In this document: positions 32,595 to 44,135 of the stretch, one piece after another
How the letters are laid out: every line of letters starts with the position of its first letter
Numbering within the stretch: position 1 is the first letter of the stretch
Source of the DNA: Pegoplata infirma
Taxonomy: Eukaryota > Arthropoda > Insecta > Diptera > Anthomyiidae
Length of the DNA stretch: 64,000 bases
Direction of reading: 5' to 3'
NCBI GenBank assembly: GCA_963921195.1
Contig: OY992537.1
Location: forward strand, 55,576,313 to 55,640,312
Notes under the pieces: generated by a model
The model's database searches: none
Seen by the model: only the letters and a program-made list of their open reading frames with translations
What the model was told of the DNA's origin: nothing
Position numbers and translations under genes: made by a program

Positions 32595-33029
32595 GATATA
32601 AGATATGAAATTTAAAAAAATTTATCAATAATCGATTTTCGTCTTTTCGATTTTTTAAGCTCTAAATAAAGAGAAATGAAATGCCATTATCAAATTTTGT
32701 CACCATTTTTGCAAAATCTATTTGAAGCTGGACGTAGAAAAAATGGCATACTTCGTGTATCACCATCATTCTAATTGTTTCAGTTGAAAAAGAAGTTCAT
32801 ATGTTGTGGTGATTTAATTTGATTCCTAAGAACATATGAAAAAGGTACTTCAAAATTAAGCAAAGAACTGGTGAAAGATGTTTTTATTGTTATTTTGTAG
32901 CATTTTTGGAAGTGACTTTAAAAGTACTTCCTACGGAATATGAAGTTCGGCACCTATCGCTACTTTGTATGTAGTGAAACCACTAATTCTTTTTGAACCA
33001 CTTCGTTTATTTTTTGCTGGGTCCTTTTT

Positions 33030-33545
33030 GTTAAATTTCCAACAACCCCTCGTTTACCCTCATACTAAGGGTATTCACGTTAAAAATTTTGCACCCTTGA
33101 AAAATTTATTATGCTTCATCTTTTAACAACACACTTATACATGGGATGTATTTAAATGCATTGCATTTTACTCTATTTAAGAAAAAAAATAATTTAGCAC
33201 TTTTCAAGGCTTAACATTTTCAAAATGAATACCTTCACTGTCTTTTGTATGCAAAATAATGACCATAGGGCACTATGGCGTTAATTTTACAATTATTCAC
33301 ATGTAATGGAGTTCACGCATCACTTCGACTATGAAAATTTACATAAAACATTGAATTTAAGTCCGTTTTGCAATTTCTTTACATTCGCAAATAAAAACAA
33401 TAATAAATGAAAAAAATTTTGTGTGGGTGCAAAACTTAATATTTAACCATAGTATTCTTAAAATCTTTTGCAAAATAAATTTGTACATCCCTTTTAGTGG
33501 GTGCATGGAACACTAGCAAAATGAATTAAATTCAAAGTTTGTGTA
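33030..33545. repeat. Small inverted-repeat region (AAGGGTATTCA / TGAATACCTT)
   Basis: AAGGGTATTCACG at 33067 pairs with AATGAATACCTT at 33225, and GCACCCTTGAAAA with TTTTCAAGGC inside, suggesting a ~170-bp MITE. TSD not clear. The rest to 33545 shows nothing recognised. Confidence 0.45.
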
Positions 33546-33911
33546 CACTAAAAAAAAAACTTTTCAAATTACTTGAAAAAGTCCCGTAATCCCATTTTAC
33601 CAATATTTGACAGATTTTTAACAAAAAAACTTTCGATCGAAATTTTTTTTTTTTGTTATTTCACAAAAATAATTTAGTTAAATCACTAGAATTTCTGTTA
33701 AGGTCACCAAAAGTCCTTTTAGTCTTTGTCGCGTCAAAAAAACTGTAAATTTACAATTTATTGGTAAAAAGCTTGTACACTTTTTGTAAGTTTACAATCT
33801 TTTTACCAATAAAATTGTAATTTTTACTAGGAATTCTCGTTAAAAAGGAGATAGCAAAAAATAATTTTATAAGGTTTTTTTTTGGGAATTTTACAAGTTT
33901 TTCTTTAAGTG
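33546..33911. mobile_element. CACTAAAAAAA-TIR MITE, TA duplication
   Basis: 366 bp. CACTAAAAAAAAAACTTTTC left, GTTTTTCTTTAAGTG right. TA at 33544-33545 and 33912-33913. TGTAAATTTACAATTT words inside link it to the CACTC group. Confidence 0.7.
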
Positions 33912-34400
33912 TAGTCACATTTCGAAACTATACTTTATATAGCGTTCATATAAAAATCAAACCCAAAAATTTCGTTTTTATTCAATTTGTAATATCATCA
34001 TCCTTTTGTGTCGTTTGAATAGGTCTATTTGGTTGCATTTGGTAGACAAAATACATGTTATTTTTTTTTGTGCCATAATTGCAGCCTATTCATGGCATGG
34101 TACTTGGTGAACCCTAGATGTTTACTATCATCGTCATAATCATCATCATCATTGCTGCAGAGGTGCAATTTACTTTATAATATTTCGTATATTTCAGTTT
34201 TTTTGAGCTCTTAAAATTCCATTTATTAATTTCATTTAATATTTGCACATTTCATTGAATTCATTCATTTTAATTCTATCTCATTCTACACTACTATTTT
34301 AACTTTGATGTTACTTTAAGTCCAGCAAATATTTTTTTTTTATGTTTTGCGAAAATGTGTTACAAATTTTACTAGACTTTTGAGTTTAAATTTGGAAAAG
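33912..34400. other. AT-rich stretch with short ATC repeat
   Basis: ATCATCGTCATAATCATCATCATCATT near 34127 is a small ATC/GTC microsatellite. No gene or element boundary recognised. Confidence 0.4.
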
Positions 34401-34570
34401 TGACGCAGAACGCTACCTCAGTTCGACCATATACATAGCTAACGAAAAAATAAATAAAACTTACTGTTTTCATTTTGTTAGAACCAAAAAGGTTTTTAAC
34501 TTGGATAATAATTCACCTGCTGGTGAATAAAAAACTTTTTGACCAGCTGGTGAATAAAATGTAACATAAT
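34400..34570 (-). repeat. Repeat E fragment with ACCAGCTGGTGAA palindromes
   Basis: AACGCTACCTCAGTTCGACC, TTTTAACTTGGATAATAATT, CACCTGCTGGTGAATAAA and CAGCTGGTGAATAAAATGTA match 59010-59185 and the reverse of 5020-5190. Confidence 0.6.
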
Positions 34571-34880
34571 TATTGCGAAATAATGTAAGAGACAAAAAAG
34601 TTGAAAGAAAGTGTGAAGTGAGGTTGAGATTGCTAGAAATAGAATTGTAGTGTTGGAAACTGTCAAAATTTATTCTGTAGAAACTATAAATATTCACGTA
34701 TATAAAAAACAGTTTTCATTAACAAGACAACCCGACATTTAAAATCCTACTGATGATGACACTAACTGGGGTGTTTGAAACCGGTATGGAAAATACCAGA
34801 AATGTCTATAATTTTTAGAAATTCAATTTTTCTTCTGCATTTTTTCAACTTGAACCCTTATAATTATTTTTCATTAATAT

Positions 34881-36645
34881 TTTTATACCCTCCACTCTAG
34901 TGATACACTCAAAAAAAAAGTTTGTAAAATGACATAAAATTCCCGTGATTTTACGGGGCAGGTTTTGTAAAATATGTACTAGCAAGAATTCCCGTAATGT
35001 TACGGGGATAATTTGTAAATTGATTTAACAAAAAAATTACGGGGAGAAAGTGTAAATTTACAATTTTTTTTTGTAAAATATTATTGTAGACTTACAAAAA
35101 AGTTGTAAATTTACGAAATAAAGTAGAAAATCAAAAAATAAAATTGTAGATTTACAAATTGTTTGGTTTAACTACAGTTTTTTATGGCAAAAAACTTGTA
35201 TATTTACAGTAAAAAGTGGTAAATTTACAATTTTTATTGTAAATATACCATTTTTTCTTATTTTTTTGCCGTAAAAACAGTAGTTTAACCAAATAATTTG
35301 TAAATTTACAATATTGTTTTTGTATTTTCTACTTCATTTTTGTAAAATTACAACTTTTTCTGTAAGTATACAATTTTGTTTTCTAAACTTTCATATTTGT
35401 TTTGTAAATTTACAAAAAATTTGGTATATTTACATATTGGTTTTGTAAATTTAAAGGTTTTTTCCATTGGTGCATCTTATTTTTCCTTCTTCGGCAGCTG
35501 GAGTAGCACTTTAACAACCTGAAATGATTTTTTTTTTCACTTGAACACTTTTAACAAACTTTTTAGAGTATAACACTGCACTTTTTTATTTTTTTTTCGG
35601 AATTTCGTTTTTTTTAATTAGAACATATGAGAATTGCGAAGGAGGCTACACAAGAAATTTCTTATATTTTCAAGAAAAACTAGTCAAAAAAATTACCTTT
35701 TTTTCGAATTTTTAAATATTTCAGCAAGTATTTTTAAAAAATTATAAAAAAAACTTTGGATATTGTAGATTGGACGTTTAAGTACCTGATAAAATAAGAT
35801 AAAACTTAATTTTTCATAATTGACAGGTTTTGATTGACATTTAAGTGCCAGATTTAAAAAAAAGTACCAAAAAAATATGGCAAAATTACCAAAAAAATGG
35901 TAAAAATACAAACAAAAAAACTAGAACAATAATATAGTAAAAACATATAAAAATTTTGGTATTTTACTTTAAGCAAGTTACCAAAAAATTGTCTTGATAT
36001 TCAATTTTTTGATAAAGCTTACAACTAATTAAAAAATGTTTGTATCCGGAACTTAAAAAATTTTCAAAATTTTTTTATGAAATTTTTTATTTATAAAAAA
36101 TAATTTTTAACAAAATATGGACTTAGAAAATTTTTGCGTCTCCTATTGTTGCATAATTATTTTTCAATACAAATTTTTGTTTAATTACATTTTTTGTGTC
36201 AAAATAATGAAAACCTTTTAAACTAAAAAAATCTTGAAAAAAAAATTGTTTGTAATAAAACATTTTTTTGGTAGAAAGACTAAATACTATCAAATAAAAT
36301 GGTGTTGTACAATTACAATTTTCTTGTGTAAAACAACTAAACACCTTGTAATTTTTTTTTTAATTTGTAAAATAATTATTTTTTTTGTTAATTTACCTAA
36401 AAAAATTGTTAAATAAATTTACCAACATATTATAGTAAAATTACAAAGCGCACGGTAGTTTTTGTTTTATTAAAAATACAAGAATTTTTGTAAATAGACA
36501 AAAATATTAGTAAAATAGAATTACAAGACCTTTTGCTTGTAATTTTACAAACTTTTTTTTTTGAGTGTAGAGGGTGTACATTAGTTTGTCATTTCGTTTG
36601 TAAAACCTCAAAAATTGGTCTAGGACTCCATAAAGTATGTTATAT
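34881..36645 (+). mobile_element. HINE-B 5' end split by a CACTC element
   Basis: TTTTATACCCTCCACTCTAGTGATA is cut at 34905 and resumes at 36568 (TAGAGGGTGTACATTAGTTT, GTCATTTCGTTTGTAAAACC). The intact family reads GTGATAGAGGG, so one TA was duplicated. It is cut again at 36645 by a GGGGCATTCCATGCC-ended sequence inserted at ATAT. Confidence 0.75.
34906..36567 (+). mobile_element. CACTC-TIR element, full uninterrupted copy (1.66 kb)
   Basis: CACTCAAAAAAAAAGTTTG to TTTTTTTTTTGAGTG, TA at 34904-34905 and 36568-36569. Left hairpins CCCGTGATTTTACGGG and CCCGTAATGTTACGGGG. Shared interior landmarks: GGCAGCTGGAGTAGCACTTT (reverse at 57560), GGAGGCTACACAAGAAATTT, GGTAGAAAGACTAAATACTA. No ORF above background. 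Confidence 0.85.
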
Positions 36646-37049
36646 GGGGCATTCCATGCCAAATGACACACTTTCGGAGCCGACCTTCTTCGATTTATTT
36701 AATTTTTGGAAATATTTTAGTACATATTGAATGAAACTTGCAATTTTCATGGTGTTAAGTAATCAATTTTTTAAAAGGGCGATTTTTTTAAAAAAATTAA
36801 TAAATTAAAAACTCTTATAACAATTTAATTAGAGCCCGTGCTCGATCTGTACTATCAGAAAAATAAACAAATATAAATTAAAGTTTTTAATTATTTTGAC
36901 CGGTAAAAAATATCGACATCTTAAAAAAAATTGGACAAGATTTTGTTGGTATTTAAATGTTGTTTTAGAAAAAAAAATATGAAAAATTATTCGAAGTTAC
37001 TACCACTAATTTTTTAACGTTTAAAAATTAAAATCAACTTTTTGAAAAA
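36646..37049 (+). mobile_element. Left end of a GGGGCATTCCA element, truncated
   Basis: GGGGCATTCCATGCCAAATG preceded by ATAT, as in the complete relatives at 41115 and 48868. No matching right end downstream. Remaining sequence is AT-rich with no ORF. Confidence 0.5.
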
Positions 37050-37779
37050 GTATATATCTCTATCTAGTGATAGAGATATATATAAGTTTGTCATTCCGTT
37101 TGTAACACCTCGAAATATTGGTCTAGGATTCCATAAAGTATTTATATTCATGATCCTCAATCGATTTTAAGACGAACTAGCGATGTTCGTTTGTCCGTCT
37201 GTCCGAATATCTGCCTGTCTAAAAACACCCTTACTTTTGAAAGACTTTACGGAGTCTCCTAAAGTTTGGCATATATGTTGGACATTTACCTGGTCAGGTT
37301 GGTGAGTGCATTACCAATGAAATCGGTCCAGTGGTTCAAATGTTATGAGCAAATGACTGAATTTCGGCAAGGGTTTTTCGTGAATTTACGACATAAAAAA
37401 ACACGATAACTTTCGAAAGGCAACTCTGAAGATGCTGAAGCTTGGCATATATATTTGTCGTTCCCCTGGTCTGATTTTGATTGAATTTTGGCCAAATCGG
37501 TCCAGTGCACTATAGGAAATTTTACCCATTTTTTGGCCAAAAGTCAAAATTAAAATTTTTGAAAACATTATTTTTTTTCACATTAATATAAAAAAAACTT
37601 AACAAAGTAAACAATTCTTTCTCAATTTTTCGACAGAATTGATGTACTGTCACTTTATCAGTAGTTTTTCTTGCAATTTATTACTTAGTTATAAAATAAC
37701 GATTGAGAGCATCGAATTTTGTGATAGCTTCTAACAAAAGTTTTTATATTAATAATTTATAGTTTTTAAAAACTAAAAA

Positions 37780-38506
37780 ATGGAAAATTATGTCAAAGGT
37801 GAGTACTTTAATGATAAATAGTGAAATGTTGGTGAACTCATCTATTAGATCGATTTTATTGGAAAAATTGAAGTGACCTTAAGATGAACTTATTGAAGTA
37901 TGAATTGGAATTTTATTTTGACTTTAAAAAAAATGATAGCATATGTTAGCTATAAAACCATAAAAGTTCTCTAGGACAATCAATTAACTTCCGAATTTAA
38001 AAAATTTCAAGGTCGGATATGTGCAAACTTTTTTTTTATACCCATTTATCCAGGTGACTACTGAGTGCCAAATTCAGAGTTATTTAATACATGGCGAGAG
38101 AAATAAAGCAGAGGTGGATAAGGAGCCGCTATTTCTGACCATTTCTTTTCATACATTGCTGAGAGTGAATGTTTCGAAAACTTTAAACAATATATAAAGG
38201 AGGAATTAAGAATATTTTGTTCAAATATAAATATGAAAAGGATTAAAAGTTGTAGGAGTTTGAAAATTTTTGAAAGACAGCATGCTGTTTGGCTTAAAGG
38301 CAATACTTGGCAAAAAAAAACTTGAAACGCAGCCTGCCTCCACTAAATCGAAACCTGGGCGACCGCAATTAACTTTTTTGTCAAAATCTGCGAGAACAAA
38401 AATACGAGTTACAGCAGAAATCTCTAAAGATCTAAATAGGGAAGTTGAGCCCCTAGCTCTTGCATCATCTACGGCTGCCCGTAGTGGCATTTTGAAATGT
38501 AGTTGA
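37780..38506 (+). pseudogene. Spliced gene remnant inside the CACTATAGG element
   Basis: ATG at 37780 (MENYVK) runs into a canonical AAAG/GTGAGT donor at 37798/37799. An acceptor-like T-tract plus CAG ends at 38053. Downstream, NMKRIKSCRSLKIFERQHAV WLKG-type codons (to about 38310) continue, after a frameshift in an A-run, as LETQPASTKSKPGRPQLTFL then SKSARTKIRV, ending at TGA 38506. AATAAA at 38524 follows. A basic, GRP...S.R.K-containing sequence. It is the only protein-like content of the element, perhaps its own accessory protein. Family not recognised. Confidence 0.45.
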
Positions 38507-38624
38507 CGACTTGGAACTCAAAAATAAAATTTTTTAATAAAATCCTTATTAAAAAGTAGATTTGTTTGACACTTCTTAACATTGTTAAAATAAATTTCTA
38601 CTGTTATCTTCGAAAGTTAGTGTA

Positions 38625-38785
38625 CACTCAAAAAAAAAAATATTGTAAAAACAGTTTAGAAAACCATATAATCTATCAAGGATCTAAAAAATCTTAGATG
38701 CGGCAACTTATAACCCGGGAACCCTGTTTGGAACTAATTATTAGGTAATTTTTTAGGTAACTTTACTAATTTTTTTTTTTGAGTG
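38625..38785. mobile_element. Short CACTCAAAAA MITE (161 bp), TA duplication
   Basis: CACTCAAAAAAAAAAATATTG to AATTTTTTTTTTTTGAGTG, TA at 38623-38624 and 38786-38787. The interior is unlike the long copies (AACCCGGGAACCCTG, GGTAATTTTTTAGGTAA). Confidence 0.75.
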
Positions 38786-40088
38786 TATGAAAACCTCTAA
38801 GAGTCACTCCCTCCCTCTAAAGAGTCTTCCAAAAGTCAAATAAAAAAAAATCAGTCAAATCGGTCCAGCCGTTTGGCTGTAAATAATTTTGGCCAAAAAA
38901 AGGGTAAAATTTCCTATAGTGCAGTGGCTCAAAAGTTGTTAGCCAAACCAAGTATTTAACAGAGTTATTATTTTGAGTGTACGCTGTAACGCCAAAAGTC
39001 GGCCTCCTCGTTTTTGGCTCCATGTCTTATCTATCTATATATATAAAAGAGTAATGTGACTGACTGACTGACTGACTTATTGACTGATTCATCATCGCCC
39101 AGCCCAAACCGCTGAAGCTAGAGACTTGAAATTTGGAATGTAGGTTCACCTCCCGGAATATAGATCCACTAAGGCTGGATTTTCGCCAATGTTGATTCTA
39201 AAGGGGTAAAAAGGGTAAAAAACTGTACTTTTGGTACTTTTTATATCTCCTGAAATAATGGTCGTAGAGACTTGAAATTTGGACTGCATGTTCACCTCCC
39301 GAAATATAGAATCGCCAAGGCTGGATTTTTGCCAGTGTTGATTCTAAGGGGGTAAAAAGGGTAAAAAACTGTACTTTTGGTACTTTTTATATCTCCTGAA
39401 ATAATGGTCATAGAGACTTGAAATTTGGACTGTATGTTCACCTCCCGAAATATAGATCCACTAAGGCTGGATTTTTGCCAGTGTTGATTCTAAGGGGGTA
39501 AAAAGGATAAAAAACTGTACTTTTGGTACTTTTTATATCTCCTGAAATAATGGTCATAGAGACTTGAAATTTGGACTGTATGTTTACATTATGGAATTTA
39601 GATCCAGTAAGGCTGGGTTTTTGCCAATGTTGGTTCTAAGGGGGTAAAAAGGCTAAAAGCTGTACTTTTGGTACTTTTTATATCTCCTGAAATAATGGTC
39701 ATAGAGGCTTGAAATTTGGACTGTATGTTCACCTCCCGAAATATAGATCCACTAAGGCTGGATTTTTGCCAGTGTTGATTCTGAGGGGGTAAAAAACTGT
39801 ACTTTTGGTACTTTTTATATCTCCTTACATAATGGTACTTGAAACTTGAAATTTGCAATTTCGGTTCACTTCCGGGAAAAAAGATTCACTACGGCTGGGT
39901 TTTTTCCAATGTAGATTCTGCGGGAGTAAAATGGATAAAAAAGTGTACTTTTGGTACTTTTTTTTATTTACTAAAATAATGGTCATTTAAACTTGAAATT
40001 TAGAATATAGGATCCTTTAGTGAAATAAAAAATTCTGGAACAAGTACTTTCTGAAAATTCTGTACCGTTTATAAAAATTATTTTTTTT

Positions 40089-41059
40089 AAAAAAGACCTT
40101 TTATAAAAAGTACCTTTTATAAAAAGTACCTTTTATAAAAAGTACCTTTTATAAAAAGTACCTTTTATAAAAAGTACCTTTTATAAAAAGTACCTTTTAT
40201 AAAAAGTACCTTTTATAAAAAGTACCTTTTATAAAAAGTACCTTTTATAAAAAGTACCTTTTATAAAAAGTACCTTTTATAAAAAGTACCTTTTATAAAA
40301 AGTACCTTTTATAAAAAGTACCTTTTATAAAAAGTACCTTTTATAAAAAGTACCTTTTATAAAAAGTACCTTTTATAAAAAGTACCTTTTATAAAAAGTA
40401 CCTTTTATAAAAAGTACCTTTTATAAAAAGTACCTTTTATAAAAAGTACCTTTTATAAAAAGTACCTTTTATAAAAAGTACCTTTTATGAAAAGTACCTT
40501 TTATAAAAAGTACCTTTTATAAAAAGTACCTTTTATAAAAAGTACCTTTTATAAAAAGTACCTTTTATAAAAAGTACCTTTTATAAAAAGTACCTTTCAT
40601 AAAAAGTACCTTTTATAAAAAGTACCTTTTATAAAAAGTAACTTTTATAAAAATTACCTTTTATAAAAAGTACCTTTTATAAAAAGTACCTTTTATAAAA
40701 AGTACCTTTTATAAAAAGTACCTTTTATAAAAAGTACCTTTTATAAAAAGTACCTTTTATAAAAAGTACCTTTTATAAAAAGTTCCTTTTATAAAAAGTA
40801 CCTTTTATAAAAAGTACCTTTTATAAAAAGTACCTTTTATAAAAAGTACCTTTTTTAAAAAGTACCTTTTATAAAAAAGTACCTTTTATAAAAAAGAACC
40901 TTTTATAAAAAGTACCTTTTATAAAAAGTACCTTTTATAAAAAGTACCTTTTATAAAAAGTACTTTTATAAAAAGTACTTTTATAAAAAGTACCTTTTAT
41001 AAAAAGTACCTTTTATAAAAAGTACCTTTTATAAAAAGTACCTTTTATAAAAAGTACCT
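40089..41059 (+). repeat. 17-bp satellite, block 1 (about 57 units)
   Basis: AAAAAGTACCTTTTATA repeated nearly perfectly with rare single-base variants. The unit contains GGTACTTTTTATA in reverse, the same word that ends each 146-bp unit, so the satellite probably grew out of it. A plain tandem repeat, no spacers. Confidence 0.95.
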
Positions 41060-41114
41060 CCCGGTGAAAAATGAGCATATATGGATACATATATGTAAAT
41101 ATATGGATGCATAT

Positions 41115-42738
41115 GGGCAATTCCATCATGTCGAACGTGACCGTTGCACACATTAAAGTTGAAAAAGAAGTCAAAATAAAAAGATTTTTTTTCTTGACAA
41201 AAGGGGAAACTTATAGTTCTTAACTAGCTCTATAATTGTTGCTCAGGTGGATTTTGAAAATTGTTTCAAGCTTTCGAGATAATCGCAAAAAAGACAACCA
41301 TTCGCACGGGACAAAAAACAGAAGTCGTTTTCGCGACTATCAATCAAAAATGTGATTTCAGCGAAACCTGAGGCAATATCACAATGCGACTAATTTTGTA
41401 ATGTTGGCTTATAATGTCTCTTAAAAGTTGTTAAATTTTACCTCAAAATTATTTCTACTTTTTTTTTAATTTAACTTTAATCACTGTCGCACGGGACATG
41501 TCGCACGGGACCGTTTTTTCCATCATCATATTTATGTTTTTTTGTTGTTCTTTTTTAACAAATTATAAATAAATATGCTTAGAAAACTTGACATATATAT
41601 TTTTCGTTCCCCTGGTCTGGTTCGTATTGAATTTCAGCCAAATCGGTTCAGTGGTTCAAAAGTTATTAGCAAAACCGAGAATTTCAGATTAGTTTCACCT
41701 TAAATTCACGTGTTGAAAAACCGTTAAACATGTTTTTAAAACATTGGTAAGTCACAAAACTATTTTACAAGGTATTTTTGTCACTCAAAAATGTTGTACA
41801 CTCGAAAAAGTTTTACACTCAAAAAAATTTTTACACTCAAAAAAAAATTTAGTAAATAATTTTTTTTTTTTTTCAAAAATTACTTTAAAAAATTTTTTTA
41901 CATAACATTAAATTTTTCTAATCCAAAATGTTATATACTTTCACTTAAAAAGGGCATTGTGGAGGGTATTCATAGATTCGCCTAGTCGAATTTAACTTTT
42001 CAACTTGTTTAATTTATTGTCTTGTAATTTTATTTCATCTTCCTTCAACTTTTCTCTCCGCCGTTTGCATCTCTCTTTATTTTTTTCGCCGTTTATACTC
42101 ATATATATAAAAATAATTTAAAAGAATGTATTAAAATAAGTAAATCATTTATTTAAGAAAAAAATATTTTTTCAAAATTTTAAAATCTACACTTACCATG
42201 TCGCACGTGACCAACTTTATATAAGAACCAAGATCACAGATTTTATTATTTTTTAATTATTTTTTTTTTATTTTAATTGTAATAAAAATCTGTGTTTGTT
42301 CTCAATATTTGATGAACTTTCGTCATGTCCACTTGTCGCACTAATTACAAATGTTGTTTTTCAATGTCGCACGGGACATCGAAATATGTGATAAAGCATA
42401 GCAAAAACTAACCGTTATTTTTTGAATTGCATAGTTTGTTATGCATTTTTTTTAGCTCTTTGTATCTCCAGAAAGATTTTTTAAAAGCAAAAGTAAATAT
42501 TTAATGCTTATCTTTAAGAACTTTTAACAAAACAAAAGGTGCAATAGAAATGTCACAATGAGAAAAAATTCGCTTGCTCGACTTTACATTCGAATATCTC
42601 GAAATGGGTTATGAATAAATGTAAAATTTGTTCACGTTAGTTAAATTTGATTGTTTTCCTATGAAAATATGTTAAAACAAATTCGTTTCAAGAACTTTTG
42701 GTTTTTTGGTCTTGGTAGACCTTTCGGTGGAAGTGCCC
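41115..42738. mobile_element. GGGCAATTCCA-TIR element, ATAT duplication
   Basis: GGGCAATTCCATCATG left, CGGTGGAAGTGCCC right. ATAT at 41111-41114 and 42739-42742. Inside, TGTCGCACGGGAC recurs four times on the plus strand (for example 41506, 42367). A HINE-B 3' part is nested at about 41590-42007. No ORF. Confidence 0.7.
41590..42010 (+). mobile_element. HINE-B 3' portion
   Basis: TCGTTCCCCTGGTCTGGTTC, CCAAATCGGTTCAGTGGTTC, then TACACTC-AAAAA units (41805-41850), GTGGAGGGTATTCATAGATT, CGCCTAGTCGAATTTAACTT, CAACTTGTTT. Same as 61180-61935. Confidence 0.7.
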
Positions 42739-43054
42739 ATATATGTAAATATATGAGCATATATGGTCATATATGAAATTGTATGCAGTCATATATGATC
42801 ATATTTGCAACATATATGTCCATATACGTAAAATGAGGGCATATGCCCATATATGACATATGTGGACATATATGGAGCATATATGTCATATATGTTCATA
42901 TGCCCTCATTTTACGTATATGGGCATATATGTTGCAAATATGATCATATATGACTTCATACAGTGCCATATATATTCATATATGCTACATATATGGACAT
43001 ACATGACGCTGTATGAACGCATATATGATCATATTTGTACCATTTTTCACCGGG

Positions 43055-43535
43055 CTTTTATAAAAAGTAACTTTTATAAAAAGTACCTTTTATAGAAAGT
43101 ATCTTTTATAAAAAGTACCTTTTATAAAAAGTACCTTTTATAAAAAGTACCTTTTATAAAAAGTACCTTTTATAAAAAGTACCTTTTATAAAAAGTACCT
43201 TTTATATAAAGTACCTTTTATAAAAATTACCTTTTATAAAAAGTACCTTTTATAAAAAGTACCTTTTATAAAAAGTACCTTTTATAAAAAGTACCTTTTA
43301 TAAAAAGTACCTTTTATAAAAAGTACCTTTTATAAAAAGTACCTTTTATAAAAAGTACCTTTTATAAAAAGTACCTTTTATAAAAAGTACCTTTTATAAA
43401 AATACCTTTTATAAAAAGTACCTTTTATAAAAAGTGCCTTTTATAAAAAGTACCTTATATAAAAAGTACCTTTTATAAAAAGTACCTTTTATAAAAAGTA
43501 CCTTTTATAAAAACTACCTTTTATAAAAAGGAATG
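43055..43535 (+). repeat. 17-bp satellite, block 2 (about 28 units)
   Basis: Same AAAAAGTACCTTTTATA unit, somewhat more variant at the left. Separated from block 1 only by the 41060-43054 insertion. Confidence 0.93.
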
Positions 43536-44135
43536 TAGGTAGGATTTTTCGGTGAAGAAAAAAACCTTCTGGAAGAGATACTTTTTTGAAATTTCGTTTC
43601 TAACGGGGGTAAGAAAGTGTACTTTTGGTACTTTTTTTTTGTTCCTATAATAATGACCGTTGAAGCTTGAATTATGGAATGTAGGGGACTTCGGTGAAAA
43701 AACATTCCGCTAAAGTATTTTCACAAAATTATGCTTCTAGAGCTGTAAAAAAGTGTTTTTTGATCCTTTTTATATTTCATGAAGTAATTATCCTAGGCAC
43801 TGAAATTTTGAATGCTTTAAAAAGTTATTTTTGGAAATTCTGTTTGTAAGGGTCGCTACCGATCGTAAAGGTTATAAAAGGTGCAAATTTGGTTATTCTT
43901 ATATTTTTTAAAATAATGGTTCAGAAACTTGATGTTTTAAATAAAGGATCACCTAGCTCAAAAAAACAGTTTTTGGAAAATATATTTTTACGGGGAAAAG
44001 GGGGCAAATGGTTATTTTGAGATATCTTACTATTGAACTAAAAGCCGCAGAAATAACACCCAAGACAAGGACACATTTTAAAATTTTAGGGTAAAAAGGG
44101 GTACCTGGTAACAGTGGTGTTTAATGGTACTTTTC

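Larger units (their letters stand above)
28709..33021. mobile_element. CCC...GGG-ended foldback (CCCAGCAAAAA TIR), TC duplication, 4.3 kb with insertions
   Basis: CCCAGCAAAAAAAG at the left and TTTTTTGCTGGG at the right. TC at 28707-28708 and 33022-33023. Arms share CACCACAACTTATGAAC / GTTCATATGTTGTGGTG and ACTTCTT.TTCAACTGAAAC / GTTTCAGTTGAAAAAGAAGT words. Two HINE-B copies and a hAT lie between the arms. No transposase seen. Confidence 0.7.
37508..38921 (+). mobile_element. DNA transposon remnant, TIR CACTATAGGAAATTTTACCC
   Basis: 1414 bp. Matching ends of about 35 bp (CACTATAGGAAATTTTACCC / GGGTAAAATTTCCTATAGTG plus TTTTTGGCCAAAA). CAGTG flanks both sides (5-bp reading); a 3-bp AGT duplication with GC-extended ends is also possible because the junction is palindromic. 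Carries a protein remnant (37780-38506) and a nested MITE (38625-38785). Confidence 0.78.
37050..38957 (+). mobile_element. HINE-B copy split by a CACTATAGG element
   Basis: AGTGATAGAGATATATATAA, GTCATTCCGTTTGTAACACC, ATATTGGTCTAGGATTCC, GATCGATTTTAAGACGAACT... to CAAATCGGTCCAGTG (37507), resuming CAGTGGCTCAAAAGTTGTTA (38922). The uninterrupted family reads TCGGTCCAGTGGTTCAAAAG. The 3' end is replaced at 38957 by an orphan CACTC-type end. Confidence 0.75.
41060..43054. mobile_element. CCC...GGG-ended element in the satellite (CCCGGTGAAAAATG TIR), CT duplication
   Basis: Starts CCCGGTGAAAAATGAGCATA, ends GTACCATTTTTCACCGGG. Flanks give GTACCT and CTTTTATA, so one CT was duplicated in the satellite unit GTACCTTTTATA. 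Terminal regions are a mesh of CATATATG palindromes (41070-41114, 42739-43040). A GGGCAATTCCA element sits inside. Confidence 0.85.

Noticed and set aside
42853..43095. 80-codon frame rich in Tyr, Met and Ile
   Set aside because: Translation of the CATATATG palindrome mesh of the 41060-43054 element.
40089..43535. CRISPR-like array
   Set aside because: A contiguous 17-bp tandem satellite with no unique spacers, in a eukaryotic transposon context.
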